Part shown: one piece after another, positions 45,511 to 53,467 of the stretch
How the letters are laid out: the number at the start of each line of letters is the position of its first letter
Position numbering within the stretch: the first letter of the stretch is position 1
Source: Mariprofundus micogutta
GTDB lineage: Bacteria; Pseudomonadota; Zetaproteobacteria; Mariprofundales; Mariprofundaceae
Length of the DNA: 64,000 nt
Direction of reading: 5' to 3'
Assembly: GCF_001895085.1 (NCBI RefSeq)
Contig: NZ_BDFD01000002.1
Coordinates: 124,001 to 188,000, forward strand
The notes under the pieces: model-generated
What the model saw: only the letters and a program-made list of their open reading frames with translations
Database searches by the model: none
What the model was told of the DNA's origin: nothing
Translations under genes and position numbers: made by a program

Positions 45511-46434
45511 CTACTGAGATAAAGCAATAAATCCCCTGATCCAGTTCGATGCACCCCTTTTCTTTACTGCTAATAATTTGCCAAGCTGGGCATGATAACG
45601 CTGGAAACGTTGTTCTTTTCGATCATCCAGCATAAAACCCCATTCTTGCCCGTGAGGGTAGCTGTGCAACCAGAATCCATCACTGTTAACTAGATGGGAA
45701 AGGGTAGGATTTTCTGCATGGATCGAGATAAAATGATCCAGCATCAATTGCCCTAAATAGTTAACTATTAGAATGCCCATGAATTCACCCCTGCTGCTCT
45801 CCACTGGGGTGGCAATTCGGATTGTCGGCTTGTATGGCAACTCAACTTCACCATGTTCAAGATTTAGATCCATCGGCGAGATGTAAACTTGTCCTAACTT
45901 GAGTCTCTTAGATTCCGTAAAATAGTAACGATCACGTTTCGATTGCAGTTGATTCTTTGGTACGATGTCAGCTTGTGATCCATCAAAATTGATGCGGATG
46001 CGTTCCATGCCAGTTTTGTCGATAAAGCGCATCTGATCATATGTTTTTTTTGCGTTGGAGAAATTCCTCATCTCGTTAGCAGCCTGAACTAGATGTTCAC
46101 TATTTTTATCTTCAAAGGCCTCTTTCAAGTCACTGTCAGACGCCAGAAACAGAACATCGGAGATAATTGAGGTAAAATCCTGCATGATCACCTCTCCTTG
46201 CAAGTTGATCATACTCTGATTCTGCTCGAGCTTAAGTTTAATCCTATTCTTATATTCTATGGCATAGATGGTATAGGAAATCGTTACAATCAAAACGGCA
46301 AGCGGCAGAAAGGTCATGAGGAAATAGCGGAAAGTCCCATGCGAATTATCCGTTCGATGCTGTTTATCCAAAGCTGTTTGGTTCGTATCCTGCATTGCAA
46401 AAAACAAGCAGGTTTTATGCCATTCTGAATGCAC
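45511..46434 (-). CDS. Hybrid sensor kinase, N-terminal Cache-domain piece (frameshifted)
   Basis: This piece has a first membrane helix (FLMTFLPLAVLIVTISYTIYAIEY, about residues 38-62) and most of a Cache domain (DLFSDL..., GMERIRINFDGSQADIV, RIATPVESSRGEFMGILIVNYLGQLMLDHF). It ends in KRGASNWIRGFIALSQ, which is the wrong frame: the adjacent frame reads WQIISSKEKG...ELDQGIYCFISVDLSE, matching the C-terminal part of the domain. The start is uncertain (GTG at 46434 or ATG at 46395). Without repair the product would be a truncated membrane sensor without a kinase. Confidence 0.65.
   Translation of the reverse strand: MHSEWHKTCLFFAMQDTNQTALDKQHRTDNSHGTFRYFLMTFLPLAVLIVTISYTIYAIEYKNRIKLKLEQNQSMINLQGEVIMQDFTSIISDVLFLASDSDLKEAFEDKNSEHLVQAANEMRNFSNAKKTYDQMRFIDKTGMERIRINFDGSQADIVPKNQLQSKRDRYYFTESKRLKLGQVYISPMDLNLEHGEVELPYKPTIRIATPVESSRGEFMGILIVNYLGQLMLDHFISIHAENPTLSHLVNSDGFWLHSYPHGQEWGFMLDDRKEQRFQRYHAQLGKLLAVKKRGASNWIRGFIALSQ
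45581..45585 (-). other. Inferred one-base frameshift joining the two sensor-kinase pieces
   Basis: On the minus strand the pieces meet at CAG-CTT-GGC-AAA-TTA. Adding one T (CTTTGG) would turn Q-L-G-K into Q-L-W-Q-I-I-S-S-K, the expected Cache sequence, and fuse the frames into a protein of about 1013 residues. This is either a true pseudogenising deletion or a sequencing error. Confidence 0.65.
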
Positions 46435-46540
46435 TCATCAAGGCGGTTTTCTTTCTTACTCAGCAAAATTAAAAATATTTAGAATCTAAAAAAGCTTCTC
46501 ACACCTTTACACATAAATAGAGTAAAAATTCAGTATATAT

Positions 46541-46566
46541 AAAAAAAGCCCCTGAATAACAGGGGC
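46541..46566 (-). terminator. Intrinsic terminator after ssb
   Basis: On the minus strand GCCCCTG (46566-46560) pairs perfectly with CAGGGGC (46554-46548) around TTATT, followed by seven T. It closes the ssb gene and lies before the sensor-kinase locus. Confidence 0.9.
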
Positions 46567-46617
46567 ATAAGTTCTATCCAGGTTGAGTATTAGCTTACAA
46601 AAGCTAAGAGTTCCAAA

Positions 46618-47109
46618 TTAAAATGGTATATCATCGTCGATTGGCACATCACCGAAATCAGGTGAATTGGCAAATGGGTCGTTGCTCTTCGAAGCAGCTG
46701 CACCGCCACCACCATGAGTCGGGAAGCCGCCGCCCTGATTGGCTGACTGAGGCTGTCCACCACCGGAACGAGCGCCGCCGCCAGCACCACCGCCAAGCAT
46801 CTTCATTTCGTTAGCGCGAATTTCAGTTGTGTACTGGTCCTGACCATCTTTATTGGTCCATTTGCGCGTTTCAATTTTTCCTTCGATATACACACGCGCA
46901 CCCTTGCTCAGATACTGATTGGCAATTTCGCCCAGACGACCCCACAGCACGACACGATGCCATTCGGTACGCTCCTGCTGTTGTCCATCACGGCTTTTAA
47001 ACTTCTCAGTCGTAGCCAGACGCAGATTACAGACACATGTGCCATCCTGCGTAAAACGTGTTTCCGGATCAGCACCCAGATTTCCAATCAACATGACTTT
47101 ATTTAGCAT
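46618..47109 (-). CDS. ssb: Single-stranded DNA-binding protein
   Basis: The 163-residue protein has the OB-fold core (MLNKVMLIGNLGADPETRFTQDGTCVCNLRLATTEKFK...WHRVVLWGRLGEIANQYLSKGARVYIEGKI), a Gly-rich linker (GGGAGGGARSGGGQPQSANQGG) and the acidic tail DVPIDDDIPF that recruits repair partners. The ATG at 47109 is used rather than the GTG two codons upstream. Monocistronic, with its own terminator. Confidence 0.97.
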   Translation of the reverse strand: MLNKVMLIGNLGADPETRFTQDGTCVCNLRLATTEKFKSRDGQQQERTEWHRVVLWGRLGEIANQYLSKGARVYIEGKIETRKWTNKDGQDQYTTEIRANEMKMLGGGAGGGARSGGGQPQSANQGGGFPTHGGGGAAASKSNDPFANSPDFGDVPIDDDIPF

Positions 47110-47174
47110 ATTCACCCTCTCTCAAAAACAGGGGTGTGACACTATGACAGCACCCTCTAAATGCAATCCTGAAA

Positions 47175-47894
47175 TTATTGCGAACCCGACACCCAGTCTT
47201 GCAGCTCTTTTGCAGTTCTCGGCGCACCGCTCATGCGACGGCCATCACCGGCAATGAGCCCGGGAGTGCCTGTAATATTCAGTTTTCGTGCCAGAGCCGC
47301 GATATCAGCAATCGGTGTTTTACACGTTGCTTCTTTAGCCTTGTAACCCTCCAGCATCACTTTTTGCAATGTTTCATGCCGGTTCTTGCTGCACCAGATA
47401 GCCTCGGATTTCGCTTTTGCTCTGGGATGCAACTGTTCAAGCGGATAGAGGAAGGTATAAACCTTTACGCCTTTCAACTCTTTAAGAGTTTTTTCCAGTC
47501 CCTTACAATACGGACAATCCGGGTCAGTAAATATTGCCAGTTTCTTTTTGGCTTTTTTGTCACCTGAAACAATCGCTTTTTCCAATGGCAACGTAGCCCA
47601 GTCAACGCGATTGATATCTTCCAGTCGTGCTCGAGTCAGGTTTTTCTGCTCCAGCACATCCAGCATCTCGCCACCACGAATCACGAAGCGTCCCTGTGCA
47701 TCTGAATACAACAGCCTGTTGCCAATCTGAAGTTCATAAACACCCTTCATCGGTGTTTTATTGATATTTGCAATGCTTGTCTGAGGCAGAGCCTGGCGAA
47801 TTGTATTCGCTGTTTTTTCATCAACCGCCATGTTTTCAGCCATCGCTGAGTTTGCACTCATCATGGCGATGATCAACATCATCACTTTATTCAT
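47175..47894 (-). CDS. dsbC: Thiol:disulfide interchange protein DsbC-like
   Basis: The 239-residue protein has a signal peptide (MNKVMMLIIAMMSANSAMA), an N-terminal dimerisation domain and a thioredoxin fold with active site FTDPDCPYCKGLEKTL and the cis-Pro region TGTPGLI. DsbC isomerises wrong disulfides in periplasmic proteins. CPYC is found in DsbC-type proteins (E. coli has CGYC). The gene lies upstream of a thioredoxin-like gene, both transcribed to the left but with separate spacing. Confidence 0.85.
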   Translation of the reverse strand: MNKVMMLIIAMMSANSAMAENMAVDEKTANTIRQALPQTSIANINKTPMKGVYELQIGNRLLYSDAQGRFVIRGGEMLDVLEQKNLTRARLEDINRVDWATLPLEKAIVSGDKKAKKKLAIFTDPDCPYCKGLEKTLKELKGVKVYTFLYPLEQLHPRAKAKSEAIWCSKNRHETLQKVMLEGYKAKEATCKTPIADIAALARKLNITGTPGLIAGDGRRMSGAPRTAKELQDWVSGSQ

Positions 47895-47958
47895 TTTCCA
47901 CTCCCTGTCTGTGTGAAATCAATGCTCCGCACCCTTTTGCAACGTCTGGCATTGCGCA

Positions 47959-48513
47959 TCAATCATCTTTCCATTTGATTGAACAGCCTATGGTCGGATG
48001 TTGAGGTTGCGGAGCATTTTCACCCGCCGCGAGCAATTCGGCTGCAGGCATCAACTCTTCCCGGGTCACCTTACTCTCATCCTTCCAATAGTCATCAAAA
48101 CGGCCGTGATAATAGAGTTTTCCTTCACCATCAAACAAATACAGATCGGGTGTGCACTGAGCTTCAAAGGCTCTCGCCGCATCCTGTGTTTCATCGGCCA
48201 GGTATGGGAAATCAATGCCCCACTCTGCGATTTTCTCTGCCATGGCCGGAATTCCATCCGCCGGATAATCAGGATGAATATTGGGATTCACCGCAATCGT
48301 ATTGATACCCATCTTTTTCAAGCTCGCAGCATGGCGAATCAGGCGCGGCCAAACAGCGATTGCATAGGGGCAGTGATTGCAGGTAAAGGCGACCAACAAA
48401 CCCTTTTCACCCAACTGATCTTTCAAAGCCACACTTTCACTGTTCACACCTGTCAGGCTCATATCCGGCAAAACCCAGCCGGAATCCACATGAATTGAAG
48501 CTACTAAAGCCAT
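47959..48513 (-). CDS. Thioredoxin-like redoxin (AhpC/TSA-type)
   Basis: The 184-residue cytoplasmic-type protein has the redoxin motif LVAFTCNHCPYAIAVWPRL (CxxC near residues 45-48) and the family run INTIAVNPNIHPDYPADGIPAMAEKI, typical of thioredoxin-family proteins annotated as thiol-disulfide or redoxin. It has no clear signal peptide. It precedes SirB2 by 12 bases on the transcript side. Redox partner unknown. Confidence 0.82.
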   Translation of the reverse strand: MALVASIHVDSGWVLPDMSLTGVNSESVALKDQLGEKGLLVAFTCNHCPYAIAVWPRLIRHAASLKKMGINTIAVNPNIHPDYPADGIPAMAEKIAEWGIDFPYLADETQDAARAFEAQCTPDLYLFDGEGKLYYHGRFDDYWKDESKVTREELMPAAELLAAGENAPQPQHPTIGCSIKWKDD

Positions 48514-48525
48514 TTTACTCTCCCG

Positions 48526-48903
48526 TTAAAAAAATGGTGTTGGATCCATCGTACGCGCCACTGATACCACATATGCAAATACACAGAGCGCTGCGATAAA
48601 ACTGCTGCGTTTGATCCACACGCGGCGTCCGTATTTCAGCGCCACAGCACCGAGCACAATATAAGTCAGCAGCCCGACAATCTTGGCAGCCAGCCAGTCT
48701 GATTCAAGCGGAGAAATTCCCATAAGAAATGCCATGACTATGCCGGTAAGCAGAAATGCCGTATCCACAGAGTCCGGTAATGTGCGACGCAGAAAACGAT
48801 GTTTCAATGGCCTCCTGATCCACATCGCCAATCCCCTCCAGATAAATAGTGAGACGGAAATAAGCGCACAACCGGCATGTATGGGAAGCAAAAAAGAGAT
48901 CAT
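48526..48903 (-). CDS. SirB2 family membrane protein
   Basis: The 125-residue protein has four hydrophobic segments (for example ISFLLPIHAGCALISVSLFI, VDTAFLLTGIVMAFLMGI, AAKIVGLLTYIVLGAVAL, SFIAALCVFAYVVSVARTM), the size and spacing of the SirB2/DUF family, implicated loosely in invasion gene regulation in E. coli and of unknown activity. The ATG at 48903 overlaps the aldolase stop (ATGA), so it is coupled to that gene. Confidence 0.8.
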   Translation of the reverse strand: MISFLLPIHAGCALISVSLFIWRGLAMWIRRPLKHRFLRRTLPDSVDTAFLLTGIVMAFLMGISPLESDWLAAKIVGLLTYIVLGAVALKYGRRVWIKRSSFIAALCVFAYVVSVARTMDPTPFF

Positions 48904-49457
48904 ATCGCTCCAGCCTGTCCGGCAATAAATGCAGTTTTTGCCGACAATTCCAGCGAACAGGTCCATTTATAAGCCAGATTCAAAGTTTCACCCCAGGCAT
49001 ACACCCCGTGACCGCGCACAATGCAGACCGGATATTCGGCCAGCTTTACTGCCACCTTATCCGCCGCCTGCTCAAAATAGACATCGTATGGCACAGAAAT
49101 GACCGGCACCTTGGGAAAATAGAGCTGGCCTTCAAAATCTGGCGGCACAAAATCTTCACCGTTCAATGTCAGAGCCACGGCATGTGGACAGTGAGAATGC
49201 ACTATCGCCTGAGCCTTCGGATTCTGTCGATATACTGCCAGATGCAGATTAGCATCACCTGATGCACCATCAGGAGCATCTTCATCAATCTTGCAAGCAA
49301 TGAAATCTTTGGCCTCCAATGTGTCTGCACAGGCACCTGTAGGTGTAACCCACACAGTATCACCATCTCTCCCCGAGATATTTCCGGAATGTGAATCGTT
49401 ATAGCCATACTGGCGTAACCATTTATAATACTGGTCTAAATCATGTCGTGTAATCAT
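48900..49457 (-). CDS. Class II aldolase/adducin family protein
   Basis: The 185-residue protein has metal-binding motif IVHSHCPHAVAL and IVRGHGVYAWGETL (His and Glu ligands) and the N-terminal ITRHDLDQYYKWLRQYGYNDSHSGNISGRDGDTVWVTPTG, as in fuculose/ribulose-5-phosphate aldolases and MtnB-type methylthioribulose-1-phosphate dehydratases. The ATG at 49457 follows GGAGAGAG. Other methionine-salvage genes are absent, so the substrate is unknown. It is divergent from the carbonic anhydrase. Confidence 0.78.
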   Translation of the reverse strand: MITRHDLDQYYKWLRQYGYNDSHSGNISGRDGDTVWVTPTGACADTLEAKDFIACKIDEDAPDGASGDANLHLAVYRQNPKAQAIVHSHCPHAVALTLNGEDFVPPDFEGQLYFPKVPVISVPYDVYFEQAADKVAVKLAEYPVCIVRGHGVYAWGETLNLAYKWTCSLELSAKTAFIAGQAGAI

Positions 49458-49508
49458 TAATCTCTCTCTCCTCACAACGATGGCGTAAAATTTCCACTTC
49501 AGACTAAC

Positions 49509-49536
49509 TTGCAGATTGAACAATCTGTACTATATT
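49509..49536 (+). promoter_or_regulatory. Promoter with 16-bp dyad upstream of the carbonic anhydrase
   Basis: TTGCAG (49509-49514) and TATATT (49531-49536) are separated by 16 bases. A perfect inverted repeat CAGATTG-AA-CAATCTG (49512-49527) overlaps the -35 and the spacer, the right place for a repressor or activator. The transcript would start about 55 bases before the ATG. Confidence 0.55.
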
Positions 49537-49598
49537 CCATCCACTTCGGCATTTCAGCCGGAATTAATAACACTGGGAAATATTCGGGAGGAACAATT

Positions 49599-50492
49599 AT
49601 GAAACGCATTGCTATTGCAATTGCAGCCAGCTGTCTGCTGGTTTCTCCGGCTATCGCCGGTAGCCATGGCCACGACAGCCATGCTAAAGCTGATTCACAT
49701 GCATCACACGGACCTGTTGCTGACAAAGTCATCGCTAAACAGCGCGCGGCTCTGGCCAAAAGTACAAAGGGTGAAGGTTTCGGCCCTCAGTCCCCTCGTG
49801 ACATTGATGCAAAAGCCGGTAACAACGCTCGCGCCTTCAATGCTGCGCCTGCATACACAGAAATGAACCTGTGCAACATCCACTTCCATAAAAATGCTGA
49901 GCATAAAGGTGGCGAGTTCACGACTTATGCAGGTAACGGTGATGGCCATGGTTATCTGAGTGGTTACAAATACAACGGCACCCTGAGTGCTGCTGAAATG
50001 AAACCTGCTCACGGTAAAGTATGTGACAGTGCCCACGGCGCCCTGTCATCAGGTGACACTATTGAAGTTCACTACGTACACTCAACCGCTCAGGTTAAAC
50101 CTGGCGCTACTCTGGGTTCTTGCCTGAGCAAAGCCATTGGGAACCCGCAGCTGCGTGTGGAAACACAGGTTTATGTACTGGTTAATGACAAGAACGCGCT
50201 CGACTTTGGCGATCTGACCAAACACGGTAAAACTAAAGGCGGCCTGTATCAGGCTTCAAACATCCCAAGCAACACTGGTACACCTGTACAGTATGAAGGC
50301 TCTACCACTGGCCCTGGTTACAATGAGAAAGGTTCCCCGTTCCAGGTTTCATGGAGTGTTCGCCCTCAGGTTGCCAAAGTTAACATCGACAGTGTTGGCA
50401 AATGGTGCAAAGGCAATGCATTTGATGAAGATCATGCACACGGTGTAAGAAACCTTGTACAAAATCCTGATCTGCTGTCTGCAATCAAGTAA
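49599..50492 (+). CDS. Secreted delta-class carbonic anhydrase
   Basis: The 297-residue protein has a signal peptide (MKRIAIAIAASCLLVSPAIA), a His-rich mature start (GSHGHDSHAKADSHASHG), and a core with MNLCNIHFHKNAEHKGGEF (near residue 90) and VHYVHSTAQV that match delta-class carbonic anhydrases, first known from diatoms and also found in bacteria; the His residues of IHFH are probable zinc ligands. It would hydrate CO2 in the periplasm or outside. The ribosome site is GGGAGGAAC, and a strong terminator follows. It is separate from any carboxysome locus. The His-rich leader may bind metal. Confidence 0.85.
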   Translation: MKRIAIAIAASCLLVSPAIAGSHGHDSHAKADSHASHGPVADKVIAKQRAALAKSTKGEGFGPQSPRDIDAKAGNNARAFNAAPAYTEMNLCNIHFHKNAEHKGGEFTTYAGNGDGHGYLSGYKYNGTLSAAEMKPAHGKVCDSAHGALSSGDTIEVHYVHSTAQVKPGATLGSCLSKAIGNPQLRVETQVYVLVNDKNALDFGDLTKHGKTKGGLYQASNIPSNTGTPVQYEGSTTGPGYNEKGSPFQVSWSVRPQVAKVNIDSVGKWCKGNAFDEDHAHGVRNLVQNPDLLSAIK

Positions 50493-50522
50493 GCTGATTC
50501 TCTGATTCAGCCGTAAAGCATT

Positions 50523-50552
50523 AGCCGCCTCCTTCGGGAGGCGGCTTTTTCT
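50523..50552 (+). terminator. Intrinsic terminator after the carbonic anhydrase
   Basis: AGCCGCCTCC pairs perfectly with GGAGGCGGCT around TTCG, followed by TTTTT. A GNRA-like stable TTCG loop makes it strong. It isolates the carbonic anhydrase as a single-gene unit. Confidence 0.95.
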
Positions 50553-50885
50553 TTGCCTTCACCACTTCACATGGTCTGGTGAAGAACTTATTTGAGTACC
50601 GGTTGAATGGGAATCACTTTCATATTTCGTTCGGATGAGAAACCAGACACTTTTAAATATTACCACTTTATGGCCCATTATATGGGAGGAGAGTTAAAAG
50701 AGAGGGTATTAGAGCAGATGACCTCTTCTCTGGAATCCCTCTTGCACTCTTGTGCTCAAACTAAAATGAAATCATCCGCTAATTGATCTCTTTCAACGAT
50801 GACTCGAGTGGTATTGGAATACTGTAAAGGGATATGAGCGCGCATGCATAGCCTCTTGCAGTACCGAGGGCTGATCAAGCAATGC
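50553..50885. other. 333-bp region between the carbonic anhydrase and phoR
   Basis: AT-rich and without a credible ORF. Protein-like words appear on the minus strand near 50780-50880 (…QPSVLQEAMHARSYPFTVFQYHSSH…), with no start or ribosome site, possibly a decayed fragment. I see no RNA motif or repeat. Confidence 0.35.
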
Positions 50886-52055
50886 TTATACTTTATCAGT
50901 AAGCATGACAGGCAGTTTGATTTCAGCGCGTAAGCCATGAGGCTCGATGTTGGAGAGCTGCAGCTGGCCATCATTTTTCTCAACCAGCTCTTTGACAATA
51001 GATAGACCCAGGCCATGACCGCCGTCCTTACGGGTTCTGGCTTTATCAACACGATAAAAGCGTTCTGTCACCCGGGAAAGCTCCTTTTCAGGGATGCCAC
51101 TACCCTGATCTTCAATCACAATGGAGGCGGTTTGCCCTGCTGGAATCAAGCGAAGCTGCACCTGACTGCACTGCGGAGCATGGTTCACTGCATTCACCAA
51201 CAGGTTGGTTACGACCCGCTCTAATTCATCATCCTGAAGAGCCAGGATAATTCCGCTTGAATCAATATTGCACAATAGTTCGATATCATTGTCCCGGCAA
51301 CGTGGCATCAACATATCGCAAACCTGCTGCAGCACATCTTCAGCCTTACAGCATACATCATCTTCCCTGGCCGAAAACTCGATCTGATCCAGTGTCAGCA
51401 GCGCATCAAGCAGGTGATTCACATGTTTGGCTTCATCAGCAATGACCTGAGCAGCCTCCTGGCGAAAATCTTCATCATCCCCGAATTTGTCCATACTGCG
51501 GGCGTAACCCAGCAAGGAGGTCAACGGCGTTTTCAAATCATGCATCAGATTGGAGAGAAATGTGCGACGCTGGGCTTCGAGCTTGTATGTTTCCGTCATA
51601 TCAACGCACAATAGTAGTGCCTGATCACTGCCCAGGGGTGCGAGCCGCGGCGACAGTTTGCGTCCATCCACATCCATATCAGGCAGGCTTGATGGTTCAG
51701 GCAGCCGTTTCAGTGCCGAACTGAATGCCTTATGCCAATCAGGGTCACGATAAAACAGCAACATCGATTGTGGTAGTTCGTGCTGACGATGCATAGCAAA
51801 CCGTTTGCTGGCGATAGTATTTGCAGACAATATCCTGCCTGTGTGATCAACACGCATGACCACTTCATTCACGGCTGAGAACAGAACATCAAGGCGACGG
51901 CCATGGGTTGCAACTGTCTTCTCCAGGCCTCCACGGGATTCCTGTAATCTACGAACTTCAGTTTTGTACTGACGCAGTTGTTCATTCTTGCTGCGTGACT
52001 GAAAAAACCAGAATATCAGAATGCCAAGGATCAGTAAGATCCAGCCAGCTGTCAT
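50886..52055 (-). CDS. phoR: Phosphate regulon sensor kinase PhoR
   Basis: The 389-residue kinase has one N-terminal membrane segment (GWILLILGILIFWFFQS), a PAS-like region (LDVLFSAVNEVVMRVDHTGRI), H-box NLMHDLKTPLTSLLGYA, N-box VTNLLVNAVNHA and G-boxes IEDQGSGIP and GGHGLGLSIVKELVEKNDGQL. It follows phoB with a 4-base overlap, and senses phosphate through PhoU/Pst in known systems. With only one helix it lacks a periplasmic domain, as usual for PhoR. The reverse order phoB-phoR is typical of non-enteric proteobacteria as well. Confidence 0.85.
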   Translation of the reverse strand: MTAGWILLILGILIFWFFQSRSKNEQLRQYKTEVRRLQESRGGLEKTVATHGRRLDVLFSAVNEVVMRVDHTGRILSANTIASKRFAMHRQHELPQSMLLFYRDPDWHKAFSSALKRLPEPSSLPDMDVDGRKLSPRLAPLGSDQALLLCVDMTETYKLEAQRRTFLSNLMHDLKTPLTSLLGYARSMDKFGDDEDFRQEAAQVIADEAKHVNHLLDALLTLDQIEFSAREDDVCCKAEDVLQQVCDMLMPRCRDNDIELLCNIDSSGIILALQDDELERVVTNLLVNAVNHAPQCSQVQLRLIPAGQTASIVIEDQGSGIPEKELSRVTERFYRVDKARTRKDGGHGLGLSIVKELVEKNDGQLQLSNIEPHGLRAEIKLPVMLTDKV

Positions 52056-52810
52056 TCTTTGGGACTCACAAAGCGATAGCCCATGCTACGCACTGTTTCT
52101 ATACAACTCTCTCTGCCGAGTTCTTTCATAGCCTTGCGCAAACGTTTCACTGTCACATCCACAGTCCGGGCTTCGACAAACACATCACGACCCCAGACAT
52201 GGTCAAGCAGATATTCGCGATCACGCGTTTTGCCCGGTTTGTGCATAAGAATTTTCAATAACTTGTATTCCAGCGGACGCAATTCAACACGCTTGTCACC
52301 TTCAAAGACCACAGGCACATCAGGATCCAGTTCAATGCAACTGAAATCAGTCGTTCCGGTTTCCACCACCCGACTACGCCGCAGCAGAGCATTTGCCCGG
52401 GCTACCAGTTCATCCGGTTCGAAGGGTTTGGGCAGATAGTCATCCGCTCCATCATTCAAGCCCTGTACACGTTCGCTCGACATGCCCAGCGCTGTAACCA
52501 TGAGAACCGGAATATGAACATGGGCAGAGGAACTTTTAACCCAGCGCAGAATCTTCATGCCGCTGGTTCCCGGCAACATGCGATCAAGCACCAGCAGTTT
52601 CCAGTCACTATCGCGCAGTGCAGCCAGTGCGGCATCACCATCTTCACAAATATAGGTAGAGTATCCTGCAGCATGGAGATGTAACGCGATCAATCGTGCA
52701 ATCGGCGCCTCATCTTCAATGATCAGAATATCAGCATTATCCATCTGGCTCTCTTTATCACCTTTCATTAATGCTTGATACTGAGAGTATCTGCGATTCA
52801 CCTCAAGCAT
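52052..52810 (-). CDS. phoB: Phosphate regulon response regulator PhoB
   Basis: The 252-residue OmpR-type regulator has a receiver (ILIIEDEAPIARLIAL, phosphoacceptor Asp in LLVLDRMLPGTSG, Lys in DYLPKPFEPDEL) and a winged helix (ELRPLEYKLLKILMHKPGKTRDREYLLDHVWG...RTVDVTVKRLRKAM). It binds Pho boxes. The ATG at 52810 overlaps the upstream stop (ATGA) with a GGGGAG ribosome site; an alternative ATG at 52744 would remove the 22-residue leader that precedes the receiver. Phosphate regulation is inferred from neighbours and Pho boxes. Confidence 0.85.
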   Translation of the reverse strand: MLEVNRRYSQYQALMKGDKESQMDNADILIIEDEAPIARLIALHLHAAGYSTYICEDGDAALAALRDSDWKLLVLDRMLPGTSGMKILRWVKSSSAHVHIPVLMVTALGMSSERVQGLNDGADDYLPKPFEPDELVARANALLRRSRVVETGTTDFSCIELDPDVPVVFEGDKRVELRPLEYKLLKILMHKPGKTRDREYLLDHVWGRDVFVEARTVDVTVKRLRKAMKELGRESCIETVRSMGYRFVSPKE

Positions 52811-53319
52811 CAGACTCCCCTTTCTGCCATATACTGTTGTACAGAGACATATTCATGCTCCATTTTTAGCGACATTCTGGTCAGAAGGCGGAACATAAAT
52901 CGAAGCAACAGATTGCCCAGCGAAGGATTCTCGATGGTAATCAAATTAAAATAGTGGCGATTGATCGAAAGTAGTGTCACATCACTCAGTGCAATCAAGC
53001 TTGCCGTGTGCAATCGCTCATTATCAAGGAAGGAAAATAGTCCGAACATCTCTCCAGCCGCCAGTGTCGTATCAATGCCTGAGTCCGGATTTGTTACGTT
53101 TACAGTCCCTTTCAGAATCAGACGCATTGTGCTGTCTGTCGGGCTATGCGCCTTATAAATCAATGTTCCTGCCTTTATATGATGCAGATCAAAAGATGAA
53201 TACAACATCATGCATTCATCATCCTGAAGTTCCTGACACACAGGCATGCCACGAAAGCGGGTATAAAGAGGGTCAACAGCCATACATGCTTCGATCGCAC
53301 AATGTTGATCAAGATTCAT
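52810..53319 (-). CDS. Cyclic-nucleotide-binding-fold protein, first gene of the phoBR operon
   Basis: The 169-residue protein has a CNB/CRP-type beta-barrel (about residues 40-120: AGTLIYKAHSPTDSTMRLILKGTVNVTNPDSG...LAAGEMFGLFSFLDNERLHTASLIALSDVTLLSI) but no C-terminal helix-turn-helix; it ends in an amphipathic helix with a run of Leu (NLLLRFMFRLLTRM). The phosphate-binding cassette of true cAMP receptors (GExA...RxA) is only partly kept (GEMFG...LHTAS). It may act as a protein partner of the PhoBR pair. Good GGAGG ribosome site. Confidence 0.75.
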   Translation of the reverse strand: MNLDQHCAIEACMAVDPLYTRFRGMPVCQELQDDECMMLYSSFDLHHIKAGTLIYKAHSPTDSTMRLILKGTVNVTNPDSGIDTTLAAGEMFGLFSFLDNERLHTASLIALSDVTLLSINRHYFNLITIENPSLGNLLLRFMFRLLTRMSLKMEHEYVSVQQYMAERGV

Positions 53320-53352
53320 ATTTATCTATTTCCTCCTACTATAAATAAGGGC

Positions 53353-53385
53353 ATAATCGCGCGCCTTTATGACAAGGGGATGACA
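53353..53385 (-). promoter_or_regulatory. Pho box and promoter of the CNB-phoB-phoR operon
   Basis: On the minus strand TGTCAT-CCCCT-TGTCAT (53385-53369) is spaced 11 bases, followed after 10 bases by GATTAT (53358-53353) as -10. This is the geometry of PhoB-activated promoters, so the operon is probably autoregulated. It faces away from the porin gene. Confidence 0.65.
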
Positions 53386-53467
53386 TTTCCAAAAAAACAG
53401 GATGTTTTTATTTCAGGCATGCATATATGACCTGAGTATTTTTTTATCAAGACACCGGGAGAAAAAC

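Noticed and set aside
50756-51052. 98-residue open frame overlapping the end of phoR
   Set aside because: Shares the phoR region in another frame and lacks a ribosome site; shadow of phoR.
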